DNA from: Stropharia rugosoannulata
Taxonomy: Eukaryota > Basidiomycota > Agaricomycetes > Agaricales > Strophariaceae
NCBI GenBank assembly: GCA_028532985.1
Contig: JANCIK010000010.1
Coordinates: 2,604,001 to 2,668,000 of the forward strand
Direction of reading: 5' to 3'
DNA: 64,000 nt
Shown: positions 1 to 11,018 of the stretch, piece by piece
How the letters are laid out: each line of letters starts with the position of its first letter
Position numbering within the stretch: position 1 is the stretch's first letter
Position numbers and translations under genes: made by a program
The notes under the pieces: generated by a model
What the model was told of the DNA's origin: nothing
The model's input: only the letters and a program-made list of their open reading frames with translations
The model's database searches: none

Positions 1-1610
1 AATTTAGGTGGAGAGTAAATACTAGCAACGCCGGACCAAAGGTCCGCTGGGCGCATGTACCTCCGCTGGGCGTTTTGATGACTACTCCGCTGAGCGCAAC
101 CTGATCCCGTTGCGTCGCCCGCCTCCGCCGAGAGACGCCGTTAAACTCCGCTGAGCGATTCCTTCTTGGTTATTGAGGTCTGGTTACCGCTGTCAAAGTT
201 CCCCAGCGGAGCCCGTGCTGTGCGCATTGTTCATTCCCTCGGGCATCACACGCTCCAGCGCGCGCGCCACGGTCACCTGACGAGTGGACTTAGGCAAATT
301 TTGCCTTTATGATGTGTTCCGCTGAGCCCCTTGAGGCCTCGTCTACACACAGTCCTGCTCATCGCCTTTGATATTTTTACTCAGCTGTACTCCTGTCTTC
401 CGCTGAGAAGACAGTAACCGTTATGTGCTCCGCTGACAGCTATCCCGGGTACTTCAACTGTGTACTCATGGCCTGTACAGTCCGCTGAACCCCACACAAC
501 CGCCCACTGAACACACGCGTGATGATTTGTGATGCACGCGCTGAGCGCTGAGACGGCTGACCAGGCTAGTCACCGCTCCGCTGTACCCCTGCACTTCAGC
601 CCAAAGCGCCCGCTGTAGCCACTTACAGCCTTGGTGTAGACGCAGGCCTGTCACCGTTGCTTATTTCAACACACAGATCTCCTATTGCAGGATCACAGCA
701 ATTGTCTGTCCACAACATAAACTGGTACATTCTCACGGCCTCTATCTTTGCAAAGATACACCGGAATCACGGTCACTGCTTGGCACACACTGGAATCACC
801 ACGGTCACTGTTCACGGCAAATACACTGGAATTGTTGGGTTCACGGCCTCTGCTCAAGGAGAGTACACCGGAATAGCTTGCGAGCTTCACAGTCACTGCT
901 GCGGCACACTGGAAACACCCTTGTACTCCTCACCATTCTTATCAGTTCACCCATCTCTTATCTGATTTTGTCACCATGCACTCCCTACCCTTTTCCAAAC
1001 TAAACGAAACCAACTACGATGACTGGAAGCTTCAGATGGAGGCTCTATTGGAGCACAAAAATGTTTTTGGTGTTGTCAACGGTGACAGGGCTGCTTTTTG
1101 GCTACGGGTGTAAACAGTCAGAAGTCCCATTGGTGGGATAGCTGTGCGCAGGAAACACAGAGGGACTAGAGTTGAGCCTGTCTTGTAGTCTATAGCTATC
1201 AGCACGCGAGCATCATGACTATAAGCACCTGTGCACACCGTATCGCAAGAGGGATTGGTCAGTGAGCTGCACAGTCTAGAGTGCATAGTTTGGCCGTCTG
1301 TGCGAGCGATCAGGAAAGCATAGAACGGTTAAGCACCAGCAAAGAGCGGTGTGAGTACAGCTGAGCAGATACCAAAGGCGGTGTGAAGGGCTGTGTGCAT
1401 ATCTCATATGCGCGCATCGCAAAGGCAGAATTTGCCTAAGTCCACACATCATGTGACCGTGGCGGCGCACATCAAAAGACGCACAAAAGCCCGAGGGAAT
1501 GAACGACATGCGCACAGCGAATGCCAAGGGATCAGGACACTCGAAGGGAAGCCCAGATGCGATGCGCGGACCTTTGGCTGCGCATTGCTAGTATTTACTT
1601 TACCTTATTA
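1..1610. repeat. Long imperfect inverted repeat of LTR-like DNA
   Basis: The stretch from about 10 to 660 and the reverse complement of about 1076-1610 are related in the same order. The clearest pairing is 218-314 against 1418-1520 (shared blocks include GTTCATTCCCTCGGGC and GTGGACTTAGGCAAATT). The outer ends pair at 17-48 and 1566-1600 (shared AAATACTAGCAA and CCAAAGGTCCGC). The inner ends share CAACGGTGACAGG at 647-659 (as its complement) and 1077-1089. I read this as two copies of the same LTR-like sequence in opposite orientation around the leader and start of a gag gene. The left arm also carries many degenerate TCCGCTGAGC-like words that are rare in the right arm. Identity is moderate, so the copies are old. 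Confidence 0.6.
758..920 (+). repeat. Imperfect tandem repeat in the retroelement leader
   Basis: Five copies of a unit beginning ACACYGGAA start near 758, 787, 823, 865 and 906. The first two continue as ATCACGGTCACTG or a close variant. Spacing is 29, 36, 42 and 41 bp, so units differ by small insertions. The array lies just upstream of the gag start at 976, where a transcribed leader of the element would be. No function is assigned. Confidence 0.55.
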
Positions 1611-2296
1611 TTAGTACACATGCATGCATTGCATATAAACCTGTATCCTTGTCTATAGTAATTCAAGCAATTGTCTACCCACTGGATCTGTGTGCTGGGT
1701 TCTGTCCCAGGCCATCAGCAGGCTGTGTTTAGCTTTTGTTAGGGTTTTAACTGTGAAGTATTTGTGAATCATAGGAGTTTTGGATAGCTTCTGGCCACCG
1801 GGTCATTTGGAGAGCTCAGTGAGGAGTCAGTACAACTGTGTACAGAAACTTGCACTGTAGTGTTTAGACTGTGAGACTGCACTGCCGGGTGAAAGACTTT
1901 GGAGAGTCTTGGATTGTTGGACTTTGGAGAGTCCGCGCATCGCACAAGGTCACCGGACCCAGAAGTGCGTGCAGCGAAGCTGTTCGCTAAAAACAACTTA
2001 TTTCACTTATCATTTTGCCTAGCACACGCCACTAGCAACCGGGCTCTATCCGAGATTTACTAGAATTAAACCCCTCCTTACAAACAAACTTGCAGGCACT
2101 ACTTGCTATTACAAAGACTAGAGGACACGAGGTGCGCACATTGCACGCCCAGAACAGGAACCAGAACAGAGCATAGAGTATACTAGCCATTTAGTTGAGG
2201 GTGTTCGCTCGATCTAAGGGATAGGATCTCGCTCTGCTGGGTGTGTGTGTGTGTTGTGTTTCGCAATTTCAAGTCTAGCTACGCAGTAGACCTCTC
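1083..2296. mobile_element. LTR-like insertion inside the gag gene
   Basis: This 1.2 kb stretch separates two parts of the gag reading frame that belong next to each other. The flanks share AACGG (1078-1082 and 2297-2301), which would be a 5-bp target duplication of the size LTR elements make. The insert starts TG and holds a TATA-like GCATATAAACC near 1630, as a U3 promoter would. Its left half is the inverted partner of 1-660. The right end does not show a clean CA, and the inner boundary of the inverted repeat overlaps the AACGG, so the exact borders are uncertain. No coding capacity was recognised. Best reading: a solo LTR or a remnant of one. Confidence 0.45.
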
Positions 2297-3180
2297 AACG
2301 GCCGAGACACCATGCCCTTGGGTAGCCCCAACTCCAAAGCTGTGCGATCTTTTGTCGATAAGCAACAGCTTGCATGCGCCGAGATAATTTTAGCTCTTGA
2401 GGCTTCGCAACTCCCCCACGTCCGGGCCAAGACCGATCCGGCCATCATTTGGAATAATCTCACTCAGATTCACTGTGCTCATGGTTTAGGTGTCCTTCTC
2501 ACCATGAGCCGTGACTTTATTCGAATGCAAATGGCTCCCGACTCGTCTATTGCCTCATTTGTTGCCAGTATCCGCCATGCCCCCTACCGATTGGAGGAAT
2601 CATACAGTGCTGAAAATGAAGATATGTCATCCCTTTCTTTTTCTTCCCTTGCCTGAGCAACAATTGTTTCCGATCTCGATAAAATCAGTGTTCTTCTCAA
2701 TGGTCTTCCCCCTGCTTATCAATCTGTCATTGTTAACATTACAGGCACCCCCCTTGCCCAACTCAATTTTGAATCTGTAGTAACCCGTCTCTTGAACGAA
2801 GAAGGCCATCTGTGCAATTCTACTGCTATTGACACTTCCTCTGCCAGTCCCCCTGATGAAGTACTTGCTGTCACTTCACCCAGAGGAGCACCCTGTTGGA
2901 AACAAAAGTCGCAGAAGCCCCCTGCCGCACCAGCCCAGGCTTGACACGCCCCAATTTGTCATAAATGCAGAGGAGTTGGACATCTTCGCAATGTCTGTCC
3001 CACACGTGACTAGTGTTTCTACGGCTCGGCTCGGCCTGAATGCCGCAGCTTTGGCTCGGCTCTGACGGCTTGTGGCTTGCTCAAATACAAGCCTGAGCCG
3101 TGGGCCATAGCAAGCCCAAGCCGTGGCTCGGCCTTGGCTTAGGCCACGGCTCTGTGCACAAAAAAGGCTAGATAGTATTA

Positions 3181-6100
3181 TTAATAGCTATTTATATCAT
3201 CTACATTGTCAGCATCATCGTCGCTCTCATCATCATCAAGGTCTGTAACTAATTTATCCCATGTAAAAACTTCCGCTTCCTTACATACATCCTCTATCTC
3301 CTTTTCCTCCTCACAAAACTCCATTTTCTCCATCTCTTTCTCTATCTGTGACGAAGCACAGACCTTGCGGAAGATCAGATCTTCATGATACATACATTTT
3401 AGGCACTGCAGGGCTTCGACAATGTCACCTTTTAACCGGTTGCGGCGTTTACTAATGGTGATACCCATGATGAGAAAGCACGTTCACTTGACACTGAGGA
3501 AGCCATCACGGCTAGATAGTCTCGAGCTAATGAGGCCCAGACAGGATAGCGCTGAGAATTGAGCTAATAGCAAAGTTAGAACTTAGCAGTTTTCTTCAGT
3601 ACTAGAAATTAAAGACGTACACCCCACCAATGAACAATTCCCATGTCATCAGGTACTGACTCTACTGTAGAAATATAGCGGTTGAACTCTGAGAGCCAAG
3701 GCTTCGACGGATCATGGAAAGAATCTTGAACATCTTCATCTGATTCCGAGTCGGTGTCAATAACTCGACGACCTGCATGCCTACTTTTTTGGCGGCCGTG
3801 CTGAGGTATACTGCGTAGTAGACGTTGAATACATCTTTTTATAGCGCTCGGATATCTACAAATATATCAGTCATGTCACCATAATTATTCAAGGACTTAA
3901 CCGGCAACCACTTACCTTATCCTGAGCAAGTTTCTTGACATCGTCAATGAGATAAGCATCCCAGTTCTTCTCGAAGTATGCCAGCTTTTTTACTGGATGA
4001 AGAACTAGTATAATAAAATGTTATCAATAAATCAATGTCCTAAATAACAAACAACTCACGCATAGCCATGATATGTGCGTCTGATGCTGCCGTCCTTTTA
4101 TAATAGCTATTAAGTTTGTCCATGGCCACGTGTAATGCAGGTGCGAAGGCAGCATATTTCAACTTTTTGGAGGCCTTCTCCCACGCAGCATACAGAGCCT
4201 CGATGGCGGGCAACGCATTGTAAAGCGTAGGGGCTTTATCTGCAGAGAACGCTTGTTGGGCGTCGTCCGCATACTACATAGTCATAAGAAGGGATTAAGA
4301 TCGAAAGATTAGAGCACATACCCCAAGCAGATTGCAGAATAACTCAACCCGCCTCCATTCCTCATCTGTCAAGGCAAGATCGTCGAGCTTTCGCCTCTTT
4401 TCCAGATTCTTCTCTCGTAAACCAAGCTCGTAGACGAACTGGCTGATGGCCTAGTAAGTATATATATATTCAATAGATACTCTTCATAATAACAATCTTT
4501 CAGAAAAAACATACCTTCATGCGAGACTCAGCCCGACATAACATAATGTACGTGGAACTCCATCGGACCTTCATATCAATAAGAAGCTGGAGGACTTTCT
4601 CCTTGAGTTGTTCTTGAACGATAGCAAAGAGTTCCTTCCTTTGTGACGATGAACGTGCCTATGTATAATATAAGTAAAGCAGGCGACATTAATGGTAAGA
4701 CATACCTTTATGCATATAGCTCGAACCAACCCTATTTCGTCTCTTTCAGTCCCAACTTCGTTCATATTTGCTATGTTTTCTACGTCGTCACCAGGGTCAT
4801 AGTACTTTGCCCGACTTTTTGCAGCAATAAGCGCCTGCGTAGCAAGATTAATAATATGAGCCAAGCACCTACATGATAACCAACGTCAGTTAGACCAAGA
4901 TATAAAAGGAAAGAAATGGGATACCGAATGTGATGCTCTTCGACATCATATATCTGGTTATTGTGGATTCTGCAGCAACGGGCGAACTCCTCGAGCATGG
5001 TGTCGTTGTTAGACGCATTATCACAAGTAATATGTCCGACCTAATAGACGTCTAAGTTATTTGATTCTTGGGAACCCGAATACCGTAAGTTTAATGCACC
5101 TTATGAAGAATTCGCAGACGGCTACATATCTTGAACAAAGCTTGCCCAAGCCGGGCACCATTGTGAGCGGTGTTCATCTTTGCAAAGCCAAGTAGTGCAT
5201 GTTGGAGCACCCAATCCCCTGGAGAGTTCTCTTCAATCCAATGGCCGGTGACAGCCAGATAGCTATCATTATTCGATGCCGTCCATGCATCAGTGGTAAG
5301 ACTGACTTCGCCAGTAACAGTGGTCCCCTTGTACACCATTTAGTCGATAGTCATCGAAAAGAAAGAGAAATAAAACCTCACATTTAAGCGCTCAGAGAGT
5401 GCCTTCATTTGCTCCTTAAACATCTGAATAATACATGCTCGTGTTGCTGCTTGGGTCGGTAGCTTGACTCCCTTAGTAGCAGTGGCAGCAATAGCGACCA
5501 TTTTCTTGAAGGCAGGGTGCTCGAATGCACTAATCGGCTAGAGTTCCATGAGATTATGCAAATTGAGAACACTTAATACGTACTTGGTCTGTTTGAATCA
5601 ACCATTCGATAGCCGCTTCAGTCATTAACTCATCACTATATGGCACGGGTTTGTCTTCAGGTTTCATTACAGCGAAGTGTCCATCAACTTGTGTTTGAAG
5701 AAGAATATCAAGCTCGGCCGCTCGACGCGCCTTCGAATCATCAGGCAACATAGAGTCGAACCGGGCCTTTTTACACCACTTATGGTAGATGCCCTAGTAG
5801 ATGTGTATGAACGTAAATACAAAATGGATAAGAACGAACTTACTTTATGTTTTGCTTGCATGTGCCGTCGTAGACTAGTAACCTCATCAACAAGTATGGA
5901 CTCCTGCTTCGGGCATGCATTACCTGCTCTATAAAAGTGTTTATTAGAATCCAAAGAATCTTGAACACAGAAGTGGAAGAGCCATATTATGAGGAATTTA
6001 TAACTTACTTGCATGTCTTACAGCGGCGTCGTCCTTTCTTGTCTCCTGCCACCCGAGGTGTTTTCTCAAAAAAGTAATCGACATCGGCACTTGGGGATTT

Positions 6101-6722
6101 CTTATTCAGGGACGTAGAGCTCGTCTCCTCGCCTTGCTCAAAAATTTCAATGACCTCTACATCTGGGTGCATACCTTGTGCATCAACTTTGGCAACCGAT
6201 GAATAAGTCCTGAATAAGAAGAACCAAATATAAGGACGTACCTTGCCCAAGTCCATTATCTGTTGTTTTTCCATCAGGATGCCCTTGCGTTGTTCTAACA
6301 CGCTTGACTTGTTGAGCACCATTATCCTCGTCTGTTATGTCGTCAACAACTGCACGCCGTTTCGTTGGTAAATTGACTGGGAATGTCTCGCCTATCGTAG
6401 GCGAGATTTCTGTGGTTGATGCTGTGCCCGCAGCCGGATTCGAAAGCCGCTGAGAGTTGGAATCGACATTAGATGGACTGGGAGATGCGGAAGAGATGGA
6501 AGGGGTTGTGGGAGCGGTTGTGGGAGCGGTGTTTGTGTGAATATCAGCTGTTCTTTTTGCGGCTTGAGCGGCAATGGCCTGGCGGTGACCTAACGTAAGA
6601 GGTGCTTCTTGATTGTTCCCATCTGTCAATCTTGACGAGGGTATGCTAATTCTGGGTGTACGCATTGAGGCTAGTGTTCCCGATGCCCGGGGAGCCCCTG
6701 TACTCCCTCGGGACTCTTCCAT
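3181..6722 (-). pseudogene. hAT transposase, spliced, with a terminal frameshift
   Basis: The frame starts at ATG 6722 and reads leftwards through many short exons. A Ser/Thr/Pro-rich head carries a basic stretch. Then comes a BED-type zinc-finger region (RRRCKTCK near 6030, with the histidine half around 5850-5870). The RNase-H-like core shows LTTDAWTASNNDSYLAV near 5270-5320, CDNASNND near 5020 and VRWSSTYIML near 4560. The C-terminal hAT dimerisation segment, YPVWASLARDYLAVMASS followed by SSERAFSS, is at 3470-3550. Directly after SSERAFSS one base is missing relative to the downstream frame, which continues GITISKRRNRLKGDIVEALQ to 3181. As it stands the protein would lose its last ~95 residues. 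The rest looks intact, so inactivation is recent or a sequencing error. Exon borders were not all resolved. Confidence 0.75.
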
Positions 6723-6872
6723 AGTCAGAATATAACGATGTGATGGCTCAATGAATTTTTGATGAGTATTTTTTTTGGCACAGTACAGATCTATCTATTG
6801 GTACGTATTTGGCAAGGCGAGCTATAAAATTAGCCCGCTTGATCCCCATGCTGTGCAAAAAAAAATAGATAC

Positions 6873-6942
6873 AGTCATCGAGAATTGAACCACAGGCACA
6901 CGGGTCCCATAGTGTAGATACTAACCACTGTGTTACATGACC
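6873..6942 (-). other. Degenerate tRNA-like sequence with Pol III-type terminator
   Basis: On the minus strand the 70 nt from 6942 fold partly as a tRNA. GGTCAT at the 5' end pairs with ATGACT at the 3' end (one G-U). A D-loop-like AGTGGTTAGTA (box A region) and a T-loop GGTTCAATTC (box B region) are spaced as in tRNA genes. Four bases downstream comes CTATTTTTTTTTG, a run of nine T as in a Pol III terminator. The anticodon arm (TACAC...GTGTG) encloses ten bases instead of seven and the T stem is weak, so this is not a functional tRNA. It lies inside the hAT element between the transposase start and the right end. A captured tRNA pseudogene or a tRNA-derived SINE head is possible. Confidence 0.4.
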
Positions 6943-7316
6943 GATAAAAGTAATACTAAGCCGCGGCTTAGGGAACGGCTTGCGGCTTCCAAAAATACAA
7001 GCCCAAGCCATAGGCCGCACAAGGCCGTGATTAAGGCTCGGCTCGGCCCGGCTAAGCTGGCCATAAGCCGCACGGCTTGCGGCCTCATAGCCGGGCCGTG
7101 CAAAACACTACATGTGACATTGATGCCATCCCCCACAGTGTTAATGTCATCGAAGATTCATATGAAGCCAGTACTAGTGATGCTGATGAAGACCTTGTTC
7201 TTCATATTCAAGAAGCACTTGACTCCAAAGACTCAGGAAATGAAGACATTGCTCTGTAAATTTGTGAGGACTTTTTTTGTTTCTTTTCTTGAATTTTTTG
7301 TATGCTTCATAGCTTC

Positions 7317-7440
7317 CGGAGGAGTGTTGGAATTTTGGGACGTTTGTACTTACTTGAAGCTATTACACATTTAGGTACTTACATTTGACTTACATAATCT
7401 TACTTATATCTGCATGTATCTCGTAACATACCCCCCATCC
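7317..7440 (+). repeat. Polypurine tract and start of a 3' LTR
   Basis: About 60 bp after the gag stop comes GGAGGAG followed by TGTTGGAATTTTGGG at 7325. A purine tract directly followed by TGTTGG is the usual junction before a Copia 3' LTR. The following 110 bp are AT-rich with short TTACTTACA-type words and no coding frame. The LTR end is not recognisable before the next gene remnant starts near 7443, so it may be truncated. No matching 5' LTR was found upstream of gag. Confidence 0.5.
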
Positions 7441-7442
7441 GT

Positions 7443-9083
7443 TTGTCCATCGAGCTCACTCAGACAAACAAAGTTCATCCTCTTTTCCGCACTCCATTGC
7501 TTATTTCAACAACACTTGGCACTCAAGATGTATCAAATGAAGATTATCTCCCAAACTCTGCTTCTGAGAAGGCCACACTACTAGGTGCTGAGGTAGCACG
7601 ACTCAAATGGCACCTGGCCGCCTCTGAAATAGAAAACATGGAATTATCAAATAAAAAAAGCAGTAAATCTCTGTGTGTTCAGTATTTCCTATTGTTGTAC
7701 ATCTATACTTACTATGTGCAGAACAACAATAACATTAGGGTGTGGAATTTGATGATTAGTAACTTTATATGAATCATTGGATGACCTTATGCAAGCTGCA
7801 GACAGACATAACAGTGATGATAACGAGGGCAATCTGCCAGTGACTGAAGAGATGTTAGAGAAACAGCAAGAGTAAGTACCAATTACTTATGTCTATTCAA
7901 TGTTTGTATTAAAATATTTTCAGATCTAGGAGTTGATATTCTGCCTTCAAAACTCTTCTACATGTAGTTCCTTCAATAGCAAAGGTGATTTAAGACCCTG
8001 ATTTTGACAATGTGGACATGTATATATCACAGGTGAGGAATGTAAGTTCAACACCAGTCTATAACATATTTTAATCCTACTGTTTTAGTTACAGAAAGGC
8101 ACCAACAATGCCTGCAGTAACAATGTTTGAAGGATCAAAGAAGAGCTTGCTATATGGATTAATACAGAGTATAAACCAACCCCCTCATTAAACATCAGAT
8201 GTAGAAGTGATCATGGCATAAATAATAATGTTACAGGATGCCTTCTCTGCCCAATTGAATATGATTGGGATGATGAATTGTGCATTCAGTTTGTCATCTA
8301 CTAAAGCTTATTCAACTGATTATGCAGCAGTGTTTATAATGCCATACAATCTGGTACTATAAACATTTCTGAAGATTATTTCCTTTGTTGTTTCTACCCC
8401 TGGGGAAAGGGAGATCCTAATGATGTCAAGAAAGGGTTCCTCAAAAGTAGCTTGCTTGTCAAGGTATGCACCACACAAAAACTATATGACTCTACATTAA
8501 TTCTCTCTTGTAATAGACTTACTCCAGTATATTCACATCCCCTTCATCATCAGAATCTTTCCAAGAAGATGATGATACTGGCTCAGTAAGGAAGAAGCCA
8601 TGTGTCATATCATCAGATTCTCGGAAAAGGCAACAAAGAGTAACATCGCCAATATTCTTGGTATGGACGGCAAAGTAACTTCACACTCAATTTCATATGC
8701 TGCAGTTATGGTATGGATATTAATACATAGTATTTGTAAAATGGTTTACTCACTGTTCCAATGACTATAGTTGTGTTTTAATCTTACTGACACCAGCCAC
8801 TGGGTGGAGACTTACAACCTCTTCAACTTTCGTGCATTATATGTGCTGATAGTTGATTTATTTGAGGCTCCATGTGGTCAAGTAGCCCAGAAACACTCTC
8901 AGAGCTTACTCAAGTGGTGGAATAAGTACATCAGACTGTATGCTTTATTGGTATTGAACTAAATATTTTCTTTAAAAGGCAAATATTTCCCTATCATAAT
9001 GGTGCTACAACCAATTCTCGAAAGTCCAGAAACAAACTTTTGGCACAACAGGCAGCCCATGAAATGAGTCCATCTGACCAATA
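7443..9083 (+). pseudogene. Broken member of a basidiomycete family of unknown function (DUF6698-like)
   Basis: A chain of exon-like segments on the plus strand keeps one protein theme. It runs LPNSASEKATLLGAEVARLK (coiled-coil head, 7548-7610), then a segment ending PVTEEMLEKQQE (about 7840-7873), NISEDYFLCCFYPWGKGDP (about 8370-8420), KGFLKSSLLVK (8435-8465), SSIFTSPSSSESFQEDD (8525-8575), ILGMDGKVTSHSISYAAVM (8655-8710), NLTDTSHWVETYNLF (8776-8820) and a tail ending AAHEMSPSDQ near 9083. From memory this order matches a large family in Agaricomycetes annotated as DUF6698. The first open segment begins with TTG where a start is expected, and no ATG lies nearby. Several segments are separated by stops or frame changes not explained by clear introns (7900-8300). 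Function is unknown. Confidence 0.55.
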
Positions 9084-10976
9084 AATAAGATATGTAGTTA
9101 GCTACGGTAGCACACAAAGGATGTTCACTCAATATATATATATATCATACATAATTAAATAATAATTAGTTAAATCTGTGCCATTTTTACAGGCATGAAC
9201 AAGGCATGAAGCAGTTATTTCACATCCATGGGTATCAAGCAGAATTATTTTAGACTTATACTCTAGTTACAAGCACTGAAAATAGTTCCATGCAAGACAA
9301 CTTCAGTAATATACAAAGCTGCCTATAAGTGACTGACTGGAATAGTACTTTATAGATTATCCTGGTTTAATCTATACACATATAGCAGTATGTACAAAGT
9401 TATCCACTTGGTGTAGAAATGCTGTAGTTCTACAACTTGTTCAGAGATTTTTACTAAAGTTATATCATAATTTACATCTGACATAATGACTTAAATAAAC
9501 TAGCACTGACTATGTACATCAGCAACTTGTCCATTTAGTATCCGGGTTTTGCCAGTTTTGTTCCGTTTTTCAGTTTCAGGAAACCATACTTATATTTCAG
9601 GTTAAGATTAAGCTTCAGAAGCACGGCAACTTGAATTGAAATGGTAATTATCAGGCTTGATTCCTTCCTAGGTTTCCAGAAGAACATACATATGTTTCCA
9701 GATATATCAGTTTGCTGGTTTTTTGCAGTTTAATTGCTGTTTCCGGGGTGAGAAACCACAAAAAACTAAATGGTAAAGATGCTGATGTAAACCAGGACTT
9801 CTTAAAATTGTACACAGACAAATGTTCACCCAAATGGTTGTATTTACTATCACATGGGGTTTTGAGCAATGCACTGCAAAATAACTTAATTGGTCTAGAA
9901 GTTACTTGCAGCAATTGTCTGTGTTACACTATTTGTATGAACTGTTTGAGCTCTGTAATTATGCAGTGTGAGAACACATGAAAGTATCTTGCTTGAAATA
10001 AGATATAAAAACTACAATTTAAATGACAAAACTTTTAGTGATGGTAAGATGGCCTAGGATAGGCTGACAATGTATGGGATATTGTCCGACTGATATTACC
10101 AATGTCCTTGTGCAATACATTATGTGAAGTATGAATATCATGATATAAATGTCAAGTATCATCATTTAGTGCAATCCACTTTGGAGCACATCATTTATTG
10201 TCTAGCTGATATAGAGTTGACCACTTGTGCTATATATTATGTAAAACATAGTTGTACTATCAGAAGTATTGTGTTGCATCATGTAATATAACCTATCTTA
10301 GTCATTCCATTTTCATTCCTACTGTTGTAGAATTATAAGTAGTCACATGTCTGATATTGACTGACCGTTTTCATGCAACATTGTATTGTTGTCTACCATT
10401 TTTAGAATTCTAATTCATTAGCATAACATGCTACCACTTTCTTTTATCAATATCATCTGGTGCTATATTTCATCTAGTTGTCAATTATTACAGTGTCTCA
10501 TATCAGGCATCATCCAAGGAAGTATCTACCCAAAGTAAACATTGCTAACAGACTTTGATACAATTTTACCACTTACAAAATTGACATGGAGCTATAATCT
10601 TTTTATATCTGTTGTTGTAAGATTTTTCGAGGATTACATGCATGTTGGCACTTTACATGACTGCCAGTCTCTTTATAAGATATTATTGAATGTTATCCAT
10701 TTTTCCACAATTCACTGATGTAGCCTGAGTGACTATGGATTTTTATGAATCAGTAAATGAAGTTGAGAGCTATGCATACTAATTTATAATAGACCCTGCC
10801 TAAATATGTGGAGCTGGGGTTGAAACCCCTGGGTTCAACAACGTCGTCAGACCGCATTTGGAAGCCCTGGGAATGACCAATTTTTCCATAACTGTATACA
10901 TAGATGCACAACACTGTCACCTTGGTGTCGGAGTTAAAACCTTATCCCAACTTACCCACTTTTTCCAGATGCACGC
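9084..10976. other. AT-rich gene-free stretch
   Basis: Nearly 1.9 kb with low GC, no open frame above about 90 codons, no recognisable protein motif in six frames, and no clear repeats beyond simple TATA runs near 9140. It separates the transposon block from the housekeeping genes and may be decayed mobile DNA. Confidence 0.5.
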
Positions 10977-11018
10977 ATGGCTCACTTCCTTTTTCCTGTG
11001 CCCTACTCAACAGAGAGC

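Larger units (their letters stand above)
3011..7110. mobile_element. hAT-family DNA transposon with TIRs and 8-bp TSD
   Basis: The element begins TAGTGTTTCTACGGCTCGGC at 3011 and ends CCGGGCCGTGCAAAACACTA at 7110. The reverse complement of the right end starts TAGTGTTTTGCACGGCC, so the termini are inverted repeats. The flanks are CACGTGAC (3003-3010) and CATGTGAC (7111-7118), an 8-bp target site duplication with one C-to-T change. Both 100-150 bp subterminal zones are packed with short CGGCTCGGC/GCCGTGGC words, typical of hAT transposase-binding regions. The body carries a transposase on the minus strand and a tRNA-like sequence. The element sits inside the zinc-knuckle part of the Copia gag, so it is younger than that element. 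Confidence 0.88.
976..7259 (+). pseudogene. Decayed Copia-like gag polyprotein, split by two insertions
   Basis: The Gag opens with ATG at 976 and encodes the typical N-terminal part of a Ty1/Copia gag (LNETNYDDWKLQMEALLEHK, about residues 9-28). Coding is interrupted at about 1083 and resumes in another frame at about 2302 with the UBN2-type core (SPNSKAVRSFV, LPHVRAKTDPAIIWNNL). A zinc knuckle, CHKCRGVGHLRNVC (C-x2-C-x4-H-x4-C), lies at 2957-2998. The frame has in-frame TGA codons at 2654-2656 and 2942-2944. It is cut again by the hAT element 3011-7110 and continues directly after it (IDAIPHSVNVIEDSYEA) to TAA at 7257-7259. No protease, integrase or reverse transcriptase frame is present. 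A purine-rich tract and LTR start follow the stop, so the element appears to have been gag-only before decay. It is non-functional now. Confidence 0.75.

Noticed and set aside
10790..10860. Possible tRNA near GGGTTCAACAACG
   Set aside because: Only a T-loop-like word is present; no acceptor pairing or box A at the right distance.
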